Positions 16,660 to 22,133 of a stretch of 43,170 nucleotides of DNA are shown here, one piece after another. The stretch is from a virus. The stretch is from positions 1-43,170 of the IMG/VR virus record IMGVR_UViG_3300028800_000024, one strand, 5' to 3'. The notes under the pieces were generated by a model. That model did not search any database, was not told the DNA's origin, and saw only the letters and a program-made list of their open reading frames with translations. Positions within the stretch are counted from its first letter, which is position 1; every line of letters begins with the position of its first letter. The translations under genes and the position numbers were made by a program.

Positions 16660-16838
16660 CCTGTACCGAATGCCGTACTGAAATTGAAAGCAAGTACATC
16701 AGCTTCAAGATATTCCGCGAAAACGTGCCGCCGGAGTACATGACGTTCCACTGGCACGATCATGAATGTTTCAGGGAGTATCTGAAGAAGAACCCCACCA
16801 TCCGGGCGGAGAATTACCAATCAAGGAGGTTAAATTGA
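16656..16838 (+). CDS. Small zinc-binding protein (60 aa)
   Basis: The product starts MTCTECRTEIES and ends basic. The CTEC and WHDHECFREYL motifs form a CxxC...HxxC zinc site comparable with the previous gene. The start overlaps the upstream stop. It contains the AAGGAGG site for the following TTG-start gene within its last codons. Function unknown. Confidence 0.6.
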   Translation: MTCTECRTEIESKYISFKIFRENVPPEYMTFHWHDHECFREYLKKNPTIRAENYQSRRLN

Positions 16839-17110
16839 AACTACTATGCCTCATTTTCTTGTGGTCGCTCGTCGTCTACTTCGTCCAAACGCTCTCTGCC
16901 GAGTCCCCACCCGTGAATACCGAGTGCTCAATCAGACAGGTTCAAGAACCGTCTGGCAACGTAAAGTTCCACGTGATGGGAACCGTTACTCGGAAAGATG
17001 GCTCGCGGAGCACCGAACAGTACGCGCAAACCGATAGCCAAAAAGACGGCTTCAAACGTTGCGTAGAGTGGCAAAAGATCGTAGCGAAGTCCGCTAGGGT
17101 TACGAAATGA
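16835..17110 (+). CDS. Secreted small protein, TTG start
   Basis: TTG 16835 is chosen because AAGGAGG lies 5-6 nt upstream and the translation then begins with a signal peptide (KLLCLIFLWSLVVYFVQTLSA). The 91-residue protein has two cysteines in the mature part (NTECSIRQ; FKRCVEW), which could form a disulphide. The stop of the previous gene overlaps the start (TTGA). It may be an exported or periplasmic accessory or lysis protein. Function unknown. Confidence 0.6.
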   Translation: MKLLCLIFLWSLVVYFVQTLSAESPPVNTECSIRQVQEPSGNVKFHVMGTVTRKDGSRSTEQYAQTDSQKDGFKRCVEWQKIVAKSARVTK

Positions 17111-17118
17111 CTCTAGTA

Positions 17119-17127
17119 TGGTATACT
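17119..17127 (+). promoter_or_regulatory. Extended -10 promoter for the noncoding region
   Basis: TGG-TATACT (17119-17127) fits an extended -10 promoter immediately after the stop at 17110. Transcription would start near 17134 into a region with no gene. No convincing -35 hexamer is present. Confidence 0.45.
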
Positions 17128-17133
17128 GTAACT

Positions 17134-17600
17134 AGCTCCTGCCCTTCTCCCAAAGGGCAAATATCCTCCAAAAGAAAGGGGGGGCGTCAAAATTAAAATT
17201 AAGCGTCCTCCCTTCCCTCCCATAATTGAACAGCGGTTTGCCCGTGGCTTGGTTAGCCGTAGTAAAAGGTTTTACGCCGTGTTCGTTCATTAGGCCGTAG
17301 TAGCTTGATAACCATTACAAAAGAAAAGACCCCATGCCGTGCCAAATGGTCTGTGGGGTCGGAAAGCATCACGCTTTTTCCTTGGATATACCCGGCGATG
17401 ACCTATGTTCGTCGGTATCTAAATGCTAGCACTGATTGCAAAAGGAGTTATGCACTTCTTTTGTAACGTGTAATGTGTCGTAGTTTATTGACAGCGTGGG
17501 ATAGGCTCACGAGGGTAAAAAGGTTAGTTAGATGGCCTCTCTCGCCCTGCGGCTAACACCCGCCCCGCTGTCAGCAAATTACCTGTTTAATAGAAAAATA
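17134..17600 (+). ncRNA. Candidate large structured noncoding RNA
   Basis: About 490 bases without a supportable gene contain an ordered set of strong helices on the plus strand. They are GCCCTT/AAGGGC (17141-17158); an 11-bp helix 17176-17186 with 17204-17214; GTAAAA/TTTTAC near 17270; GACCCCA/TGGGGTC (17328-17334 with 17354-17360); an AGCAT/ATGCT-closed domain (17365-17427) enclosing a 10-bp helix 17388-17398 with 17409-17418; a 10-bp stem-loop 17439-17463; and an 8-bp helix 17489-17496 with 17566-17573 that encloses GGGT/ACCC and GTTAG/CTAAC. GCCGTAGTA occurs twice. No known RNA family was recognised. No tRNA was found. Confidence 0.45.
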
Positions 17601-17601
17601 A

Positions 17602-17850
17602 GTTAGAACGGCGGTCAGCACCGCACCAATTATTGCCAAAATCAATGTATCTCGCATTATCCTTTCAGCAGTTTCTATCAGTACGACAGTAGCAGTCATC
17701 ATAGCCCTCCTTGCGTGGGCGATCTCCTATCTGGTAGTCCATGCCCAGACTTATCAGGTTTCGCCTTCAAACCTATCAAAACCGATAACCTTACAATCGC
17801 CCCCTGTAGCCCTTACAATATCGCCGGAAGCACCCCTAGAAGCCCCGCCT
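17602..17850 (+). other. In-frame N-terminal extension (signal/anchor) of the lysozyme-like gene, no ATG/GTG/TTG
   Basis: The frame of the next gene is open back to a TAA at 17599-17601. It encodes a hydrophobic segment (STTVAVIIALLAWAISYLVV) ending in VHA-Q, a good signal-peptidase site, then a Pro-rich linker. This strongly suggests the true protein starts upstream of 17851. Only ATT, ATC or CTG codons could serve as start, unless a base is missing near ATG 17645, which is in another frame. Confidence 0.5.
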
Positions 17851-18189
17851 TTGCCCAAAAACGCCCCGCCAAGCCCTTCGGAGGTGGAAAGCTATATAAC
17901 GGCTCAATCCCTCGCTTTTGGGGTAAATCCGGCCATTACAAGGTTCATCGTTTCCCATGAGAGCCAAGACGGCAGGAACATGGTCGGGCACGAACCGAAC
18001 GGATCAATTTCCTACGGTTATTGGCAGTTCAACAATCGAAACGACGGCTTTGATAAAGATTGCGCTATGGACTTAGCGTGCAGTACAAAAATGGCATTGA
18101 ACTGGATTCTCGCGGGTAAGATAGGAAAGTGGTCTACATGGTCGGGAAGGTGCAAGATGTACCCATACGACAATCCCCCGAACTGCTAG
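17851..18189 (+). CDS. Lysozyme/transglycosylase-like enzyme, probably exported
   Basis: Counting from TTG 17851 the product has 112 residues; the real start is likely further upstream. The domain has FIVSHESQDGRNMVGHEPNG, with the candidate catalytic Glu at residue 37, then SISYGYWQFN, the 'G-x-x-Q-F' element of lysozyme-like transglycosylases, and four cysteines (DKDCAMDLACS, GRCKMYP, PPNC) able to form disulphides. With the upstream signal or anchor sequence this looks like a secreted or signal-arrest-release endolysin. It would be the murein hydrolase for lysis, alongside the peptidase candidate at 14889. The family call rests on short motifs. Confidence 0.6.
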   Translation: MPKNAPPSPSEVESYITAQSLAFGVNPAITRFIVSHESQDGRNMVGHEPNGSISYGYWQFNNRNDGFDKDCAMDLACSTKMALNWILAGKIGKWSTWSGRCKMYPYDNPPNC

Positions 18190-18192
18190 GTA

Positions 18193-18221
18193 TTGCCATA
18201 AGGTTGAAGTTCGCATATACT
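18193..18221 (+). promoter_or_regulatory. Sigma70-like leaderless promoter
   Basis: TTGCCA (18193-18198), a 17-nt spacer and TATACT (18216-18221) lie 6 nt before ATG 18228, so the predicted transcript starts at the start codon. Confidence 0.65.
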
Positions 18222-18227
18222 AAGGGC

Positions 18228-18707
18228 ATGGCTCCCAAGATTGGAACTATGCCTTGGAATAAAGGAACCGCCGATTTGATCGCGCGGAAACAGCATATTC
18301 ATGAATATTATCTAAAGAATAGGGAACGTTTACTAGAATATCAGCGTCAACAACGCGTATCGGGACGGGCAGAGGAATTAAGAAAAATAAGACGTAAAAA
18401 AAACGTTGAACAGATGCGAAATAGAGAATCTCTTTGGGAACATCAACACAGAAAAGAACGTTATAAGAAAAAAAGGGAGTACAATAGAAGTCAATATGAG
18501 TATCTTATGGATAAAACTGGTGATGCTATTCGCTATCGTAAATGGACAGAAGAAGATTTCCAGTTTTTGCGCGATAATTATAAAACCATGAGTGATTTAG
18601 AAATGGCATTGGCATTGAGTAGAACGTGGGCGGCGACGCGAAGAAAAATGGAAGCATTGCGGCTCATAAAACAACCCCAGAGGATAAAAGATTTATTAGC
18701 TCATTAA
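18228..18707 (+). CDS. DNA-binding protein with SANT/Myb-like helix-turn-helix (homing-endonuclease-associated type)
   Basis: The 159-residue product begins MAPKIGTMPWNKGTADLIAR, a 'PWNKG' module also seen at the start of phage homing endonucleases. The middle is very basic and helical (residues about 20-100, rich in K, R, E and Y). The C-terminus holds a SANT/Myb-type domain, WTEEDFQFLRDNYKTMSDLE followed by MALALSRTWAATRRKMEALRL. No nuclease motif is visible. It may be a regulator or a degenerate homing gene. AT-rich codon use and its own leaderless promoter suggest an independently acquired gene. Confidence 0.65.
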   Translation: MAPKIGTMPWNKGTADLIARKQHIHEYYLKNRERLLEYQRQQRVSGRAEELRKIRRKKNVEQMRNRESLWEHQHRKERYKKKREYNRSQYEYLMDKTGDAIRYRKWTEEDFQFLRDNYKTMSDLEMALALSRTWAATRRKMEALRLIKQPQRIKDLLAH

Positions 18708-18761
18708 GCATCTCCAAGATAAACTGCCCTAATTAACGGTAGTAAAAAGAGCTCGCGAAAG

Positions 18762-18779
18762 TTATCCCCACATTATCCC
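18762..18779 (+). promoter_or_regulatory. Paired TTATCC motifs upstream of the RNA promoter (possible DnaA-box-like or activator sites)
   Basis: TTATCCCCACA (18762-18772) and TTATCCC (18773-18779) are adjacent and abut the -35 hexamer. Related TTATCC/ATCCACA motifs occur just upstream of the promoters at 19383, 21071 and 23067. A perfect DnaA box (TTATCCACA) lies at 23050-23058. Confidence 0.35.
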
Positions 18780-18807
18780 TTAACTAATCCTGTACGCTTG
18801 GTATAAT
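18780..18807 (+). promoter_or_regulatory. Strong promoter for the structured RNA
   Basis: TTAACT (18780-18785), a 16-nt spacer and TATAAT (18802-18807), the latter preceded by TGG (extended -10). The predicted start, 7 nt after the -10 box, is 18814, exactly the first base of the RNA closing helix. Confidence 0.65.
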
Positions 18808-18813
18808 CTAAGA

Positions 18814-18940
18814 GGTGCTTTGATGGTGGGGAAATACTAGTTGAACCCCAATAAGCTATAAAGTCCTGGAACAGATAATATAGCGAGTAGGGTTGGGAGT
18901 GTCCTTACATAACAGCTCCCTCTCCACCATCAGAGCATCC
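18814..18940 (+). ncRNA. Compact three-way-junction RNA with 16-bp terminal helix (undescribed)
   Basis: The 5' end (18814-18829) pairs with 18924-18939 in a 16-bp helix containing two G-T wobbles. Inside are P2 (AACCC 18844-18848 with GGGTT 18890-18894, extended by GCTATA 18855-18860 with TATAGC 18879-18884) and, with no gap, P3 (GGGAG 18895-18899 with CTCCC 18916-18920). The promoter start coincides with the 5' base of the helix. The next gene starts 8 nt downstream, so this is either a cis-acting 5' leader or an independent small RNA. No U-tract terminator follows. Confidence 0.6.
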
Positions 18941-18947
18941 CTACCCT

Positions 18948-19127
18948 ATGAAAAAGAAAAAGGAAACTAAATTGCAAGAACTTGAACGGCGCATTGCAGA
19001 ATTAGAGCGTCGTCCTATTATCTATCCTTGTACCGCGCCACATTATACGCCCATGCAAGGGCAAATGGGATATTACTGTAATTATTGTAAGCAATGGAAC
19101 TGCGGGCAAACTCATGTTATTTGTTAG
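18948..19127 (+). CDS. Small Cys-rich protein (59 aa)
   Basis: The product begins with a Lys-rich coiled coil (MKKKKETKLQELERRIAELE) and has YYCNYCKQWNCGQTHVIC at the C-terminus, a likely zinc site (CxxC...C...H). It starts 8 nt after the structured RNA and has no Shine-Dalgarno site, so translation may depend on that RNA. Function unknown. Confidence 0.6.
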   Translation: MKKKKETKLQELERRIAELERRPIIYPCTAPHYTPMQGQMGYYCNYCKQWNCGQTHVIC

Positions 19128-19347
19128 CCCCCCCAAGCAAGCGAATGAAATGACCCCTGATCCCCTGAACGAAGCACTGAAAGATGATTTACATGAAGCT
19201 CTAGTAGACTTTGTGGCCGCATGGTACGCCTATCGCTGGAAAAGACATCACGAAGTAGCAGATAGAATGGTGGCTAAGTTCTATCCTAATGTCTGTAGGT
19301 ACTGCCCGCGCCGGACTAAGCAGGAATTGTGCTTTGAGCACAGGTAA
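19114..19347 (+). CDS. Small zinc-binding protein
   Basis: Either ATG 19114 (77 residues, overlapping the previous gene by 14 nt) or ATG 19150 (65 residues, MTPDPLNEALKDDLHEALVD) may be used. The core is helical (VDFVAAWYAYRWKRHHEVAD), ending with NVCRYCPRRTKQELCFEHR, a CxxC...CxxH zinc site. It precedes the replication gene region. Function unknown. Confidence 0.6.
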   Translation: MLFVSPPKQANEMTPDPLNEALKDDLHEALVDFVAAWYAYRWKRHHEVADRMVAKFYPNVCRYCPRRTKQELCFEHR

Positions 19348-19356
19348 CCAGAGGCC

Positions 19357-19411
19357 ATCCACAGCCAATCCACAGTTTTGACTTGATGGTACGGACGAGA
19401 TGGTGTATGAT
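19357..19411 (+). promoter_or_regulatory. Leaderless promoter with twin upstream ATCCACAG sites
   Basis: ATCCACAG occurs at 19357-19364 and 19368-19375, 11 bp apart (one helical turn). TTGATG (19383-19388), a 17-nt spacer and TATGAT (19406-19411) follow. ATG 19418 is 6 nt after the -10 box. Confidence 0.6.
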
Positions 19412-19417
19412 TACAAT

Positions 19418-19510
19418 ATGAAAAGCTACGAAAAAGTTAGGTTAGTTATTAAAAAGTCGGCCGCATCGGGTTGTTTCGTAGCTTTCCTGATGTTGCCGAC
19501 TTTTTGTTAA
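19418..19510 (+). CDS. Leader peptide overlapping a terminator (30 aa)
   Basis: A 30-codon frame starts exactly at the predicted transcription start and encodes a basic N-terminus (MKSYEKVRLVIKKSAASGC) and hydrophobic end (FVAFLMLPTFC). Its second half is the terminator hairpin 19451-19505, so translation of the peptide would compete with hairpin folding. The replication gene starts 5 nt after its stop. An attenuator role is inferred. Confidence 0.5.
   Translation: MKSYEKVRLVIKKSAASGCFVAFLMLPTFC
19451..19505 (+). terminator. Intrinsic terminator/attenuator hairpin in front of the replication gene
   Basis: AAAAAGTCGG (19451-19460) pairs perfectly with CCGACTTTTT (19496-19505). An inner helix pairs CATCGGG with CCTGATG. 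The stem runs into a T-tract, as in Rho-independent terminators. It lies between the promoter at 19383 and the gene at 19516. Confidence 0.65.
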
Positions 19511-19515
19511 ATAAC

Positions 19516-20253
19516 ATGGCACAACGACGATTAATAAGCCCCATGATAGTTGAAAGCGATGCGTTCCTTGATATGCCCATTTCAAGCCAAGCGTTGTATT
19601 TTCACCTTTGCATGAACGCCGATGATGATGGCTTCGTGAACCCTAAGAAGATAATGCGTTTGATCGGCGCGGCGGTGGATGATTTGAACGTACTACTTAC
19701 AAAAAGATTCGCTTTGAAGTTTGAGAATGGGGTAATAGTTATAAAGCATTGGCTCATTCATAACTCCATTCGGAAGGATAGATACCACGAAACAATCTAT
19801 GCCGAGGAAAAGAAGCTCTTAAAAGTCAAGGAAAATGGGGCTTATACGGAAGTTGGCAACCAAATGGCAACCAGTCGGCACCTGAAGTTAAGTAAAGCTA
19901 AGGTAAGTGAAGCTAAATCCCCCGCGAGCGGGGATGGAAAAGAGGTTAATGAAATAATCTTTTTATTCAAAGAAGTGAACCCCATGATTGAAAAGTATTA
20001 CGGCCGCGATTCAGAACGTAAAGCTATTGAAAGAATGTTAAAGCAATTTGGCCGCGAAAAACTGGAAGGGATGATCGCGTCGTTACCAAAAATCAACGGT
20101 CAAAAATACTGGCCCAAAAGCACCACTCCAATACAGTTGGAAAATAATATAGCGCACTACATTGCGAAAAGGTCGGAGCTTGTGGAGAAGCAGATAGCAA
20201 AAACAAATAAAATGGCGATAATGCCAACAAAAACAAATGAACCATCGTTATAA
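19516..20253 (+). CDS. Phage replisome organiser / replication initiation protein
   Basis: The 245-residue product has the N-terminal pattern of phage replisome organisers: RRLISPMIVESDAFLDMPIS, QALYFHLCMNADDDGFVNPK, KIMRLIGAAVDDLNVLLTKR and VIVIKHWLIHNSIRKDRYHE. This is a winged-helix-type origin-binding domain. The C-terminal region (ERKAIERMLKQFGREKLEGM) is helical, as in DnaD-type helicase-loading modules. Such proteins bind the phage origin and recruit the host helicase. ATG 19516 follows the terminator and leader peptide. It overlaps the next gene by 17 nt. No phage polymerase, primase or helicase was seen, so replication probably relies on host enzymes. Confidence 0.85.
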   Translation: MAQRRLISPMIVESDAFLDMPISSQALYFHLCMNADDDGFVNPKKIMRLIGAAVDDLNVLLTKRFALKFENGVIVIKHWLIHNSIRKDRYHETIYAEEKKLLKVKENGAYTEVGNQMATSRHLKLSKAKVSEAKSPASGDGKEVNEIIFLFKEVNPMIEKYYGRDSERKAIERMLKQFGREKLEGMIASLPKINGQKYWPKSTTPIQLENNIAHYIAKRSELVEKQIAKTNKMAIMPTKTNEPSL

Positions 20254-20632
20254 GTTTATTGACGAGAACTTTATCCTCATGGAAGCGGAGCATCAGTATA
20301 TTTTGGAGTGCTTAAAAAACGGGTTGACCCTTGTAAACCTGCGCGACGGAAAACTGATAATGAACCTATCTCTGGGTTTCTTTTCAACGGAAACGGACTC
20401 GCTTACGGATGAACAGGAAGTGAAGAAGTATCAGCCAAAACTTCTAGGGACAAAACCCGAAGTGATGAAGCTACTGGGAGAAGAAGACCGGCAGACCGTT
20501 CAAGGATTCGCGCCGACAAAAAATATCCATCAGGAGTTTATGCAAAGAATGGCGGAAAAGTTTGGCGGCAAATGGAACACGGCGTGGGATGAAAGTATAT
20601 GGAACCCGAAAAACAGAACAGCAAAAGTTTAG
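20237..20632 (+). CDS. Replication-region protein of unknown function
   Basis: The 131-residue product starts inside the end of the replisome organiser gene. It has an aromatic N-terminus (MNHRYKFIDENFILMEAEHQ), a mid region with KLLGTKPEVMKLLGEED and an acidic-aromatic C-terminus (MAEKFGGKWNTAWDESIWNP). No family was recognised. Location between the initiator and the NinG-like gene suggests a part in replication or recombination, which is inference only. Confidence 0.6.
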   Translation: MNHRYKFIDENFILMEAEHQYILECLKNGLTLVNLRDGKLIMNLSLGFFSTETDSLTDEQEVKKYQPKLLGTKPEVMKLLGEEDRQTVQGFAPTKNIHQEFMQRMAEKFGGKWNTAWDESIWNPKNRTAKV

Positions 20633-20638
20633 CCCCTT

Positions 20639-21067
20639 ATGAAGCGTAAATATAAAAAATCGCTTTATCAAGTTGCGATACGTCGTTTGGATATCGCGTT
20701 CGCCAAAATGATCCGCGAGCGCGACGAGAAAAAAGGATGTATCACAAGCGGTAGGATGGTTCCCCTAGATTGCGGCCATTTCAGGTTCCGTTCGCTTATG
20801 CCTACGCGGTGGCACCCAATGAATTGCAACGGGCAGAGCTTGAAAGATAACAGGTTCATGGGCGGCAGGACGTTTGAATACGGGCTGGCGATAGATAAGA
20901 GATATGGGATGGGGTGGGCGTTGTTTTTAGAGAAGCTCTCCCACGATTACGCCGGATGGTCTATGGATGATATAGCTTATTTAACGGACGCGGCGCGGCG
21001 GGGATCACGCGTATACGAACAGGCATACTTTCAGCTAAAGCCGGAACATAAGTTATCCCCCTTCTAG
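20639..21067 (+). CDS. NinG/Rap-like recombination protein
   Basis: The 142-residue product has the order of motifs of lambda NinG (Rap) proteins: LDIAFAKMIRERDEKKGCIT, then LDCGHFRFRSLMPTRWHPMN, the 'GHF-R' His/Arg core followed by 'N-x-N-x-Q' (MNCNGQSLKDN), and EYGLAIDKRYGMGWALFLEK. Lambda Rap is a structure-selective nuclease acting on recombination intermediates. The usual zinc CxxC pairs are reduced here to single cysteines, so activity might differ. Position after the replication gene fits a recombination role. Confidence 0.7.
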   Translation: MKRKYKKSLYQVAIRRLDIAFAKMIRERDEKKGCITSGRMVPLDCGHFRFRSLMPTRWHPMNCNGQSLKDNRFMGGRTFEYGLAIDKRYGMGWALFLEKLSHDYAGWSMDDIAYLTDAARRGSRVYEQAYFQLKPEHKLSPF

Positions 21068-21070
21068 GGT

Positions 21071-21100
21071 TTGACGTTCGTGGGGGAACGGTGGTAGAAT
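21071..21100 (+). promoter_or_regulatory. Sigma70-like leaderless promoter with operator-like spacer
   Basis: TTGACG (21071-21076), an 18-nt spacer and TAGAAT (21095-21100) lie 7 nt before ATG 21108. The spacer carries CGTTCGTGGGGGA (21075-21087), identical to 7118-7130 in the minus-strand promoter. TTATCCCCC (21054-21062) lies just upstream. Confidence 0.65.
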
Positions 21101-21107
21101 GGAGGGT

Positions 21108-21383
21108 ATGGAACGGACAGTTATAAACTTTATGGGTATGGAATTGGATAAATGGACGAACGGCGATTGTGAAGCAGAGTTCGGGACGGGAAAAGATTTT
21201 GCGACGCTATATCGTATTGAAACAAAACTAGAAGCACGCAATAAAGGATTAGCAACGGCACTTCTTACCGAAGCGAAGCGAGTATATGAAAGCGAGGGGA
21301 AAAAGTTTGGCAGCACGATATTTTTAAGCGCACCGATGGCGCATATAGGAAAAAAGTTAAACATTGAAGAATACACCTCATGA
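21108..21383 (+). CDS. Small GNAT-like acetyltransferase domain protein
   Basis: The 91-residue product has the acetyl-CoA-binding signature of GNAT enzymes, ARNKGLATALLTEAKRVYES (R-x-x-G-x-A), at about residues 40-59, preceded by a beta strand (DFATLYRIETKL) and followed by the final strand region (SAPMAHIGKKLNIEEY). It is shorter than a full GNAT (about 140-150 residues), like several phage mini-GNATs. Substrate unknown. ATG 21108 is used because the -10 box ends 7 nt upstream; ATG 21099 lies inside the promoter. The stop overlaps the next start (ATGA). Confidence 0.6.
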   Translation: MERTVINFMGMELDKWTNGDCEAEFGTGKDFATLYRIETKLEARNKGLATALLTEAKRVYESEGKKFGSTIFLSAPMAHIGKKLNIEEYTS

Positions 21384-21559
21384 CTCCCCCTAAACCTAAT
21401 AAGAAGAAAGTTATAAAAGCGTGGGCGATCGTCAGAAAGGGAAAAATTGCTAAGGTAGGAGTTCATGTTTTATTGAGTGATTGCCCGTTTGCTATTTTTG
21501 ATAATTCTAACCCCTCAGAAGGGAAAACTATTCCCGTCATCATCACCTATGAAACCTAA
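21380..21559 (+). CDS. Small protein of unknown function (59 aa)
   Basis: The start overlaps the GNAT stop (ATGA). The 59 residues begin with a basic stretch (MTPPKPNKKKVIKAWAIVRK) and continue as beta-like sequence (AKVGVHVLLSDCPFAIFDNS). The next gene starts 11 nt before its end. No family recognised; retention in a coupled early operon is the support. Confidence 0.55.
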   Translation: MTPPKPNKKKVIKAWAIVRKGKIAKVGVHVLLSDCPFAIFDNSNPSEGKTIPVIITYET

Positions 21560-21905
21560 CCCCTTAAATAGAAAAGCGTTACTAAAAAAGCCGTTCCGCA
21601 AAGCAGATAGAGAATATAAGGCCATTCTTATTGTCCCCGCAGGAACTAAGCACGAAAGTGGGTATATGCACATAGCAGTCATAGGAGAGTATGTTGTGGA
21701 CGGAAAACTGAAGTATGAGATTTGCGCTTATCCTGATGATATTGAATGGGATTTGTCGGGGGTAACTCAAAAATATCCTTCATCTGGTATGAGAACTGAT
21801 TGTTGGTATCCTGAAGGCATTTTGCACGTTTGGGGGGGCGGAGCATTCAAAGTAGAGTTTCCCGCTATGTCATCAACGGAAATAAAGTTTGTACCTCGCT
21901 CATGA
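21549..21905 (+). CDS. Early protein of unknown function (118 aa)
   Basis: The product has a basic N-terminus (MKPNPLNRKALLKKPFRKAD) and an alpha/beta-like body (YKAILIVPAGTKHESGYMHI; YEICAYPDDIEWDLSG; TDCWYPEGILHVWGGGAFKV). ATG 21549 is used; the frame upstream overlaps other genes. The stop overlaps the next start (ATGA). No family was recognised. Confidence 0.6.
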   Translation: MKPNPLNRKALLKKPFRKADREYKAILIVPAGTKHESGYMHIAVIGEYVVDGKLKYEICAYPDDIEWDLSGVTQKYPSSGMRTDCWYPEGILHVWGGGAFKVEFPAMSSTEIKFVPRS

Positions 21906-21958
21906 ATCCCTTAAAAGGAAAAGCCCGCGCAAAGGTCGTTAATAAATATCAAGTATGA
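21902..21958 (+). CDS. Micro-ORF (18 aa) in coupled operon
   Basis: The peptide MNPLKGKARAKVVNKYQV is basic and is joined by ATGA overlaps on both sides. It may serve translational coupling. A similar 18-residue micro-ORF occurs at 22469. Confidence 0.4.
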   Translation: MNPLKGKARAKVVNKYQV

Positions 21959-22119
21959 CAACTATCTTAGGGAATCCCAATACACTTTGGTCGCGGTCGT
22001 GGTCGTGGTCGCGGTCGTGGTCGGGGTCGTGGTCGGGGTCGCGTTCGTGGTCGCGGTCGTGGTCGGGGTCGCGGTCGTGGTCGTGGTCGCGGTCGCGGTC
22101 GTGGTCGGGGTCGGTATAA
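21955..22119 (+). CDS. Repetitive Ser-Trp/Arg/Gly dipeptide protein (54 aa)
   Basis: After an 11-residue lead (MTTILGNPNTL) the protein is a run of alternating Ser and Trp, Arg or Gly (WSRSWSWSRSWSGSWSGSRS and onward), encoded by a 6-base repeat TCG-NGG. ATGA overlap with the preceding micro-ORF supports this frame over the Val-rich and antisense alternatives. The dipeptide pattern resembles nothing recognised. Alternating Trp and Arg residues could bind nucleic acid or membranes, which is speculative. The -10-like TATAAA at 22115 overlaps its stop. Confidence 0.5.
   Translation: MTTILGNPNTLWSRSWSWSRSWSGSWSGSRSWSRSWSGSRSWSWSRSRSWSGSV
21988..22114. repeat. Hexanucleotide tandem repeat (TCG-NGG)n
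   Basis: About 21 copies of a 6-base unit TCG-[C/T/G]GG, varying only at the fourth base. Both strands lack stops in several frames, which produces spurious long open frames. Length variation by slippage is expected. Confidence 0.9.
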
Positions 22120-22133
22120 AAATAATTACTTAC

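Noticed and set aside
17111-17601. tRNA genes
   Set aside because: I looked for a cloverleaf with anticodon stem and GTTCRANNC-type T-arm and found none here or elsewhere. The hairpins do not fit tRNA spacing.
21988-22114. CRISPR array
   Set aside because: The short tandem repeat is a 6-base unit without spacers. No direct repeats of 23-40 bases with regular spacers occur in the window.
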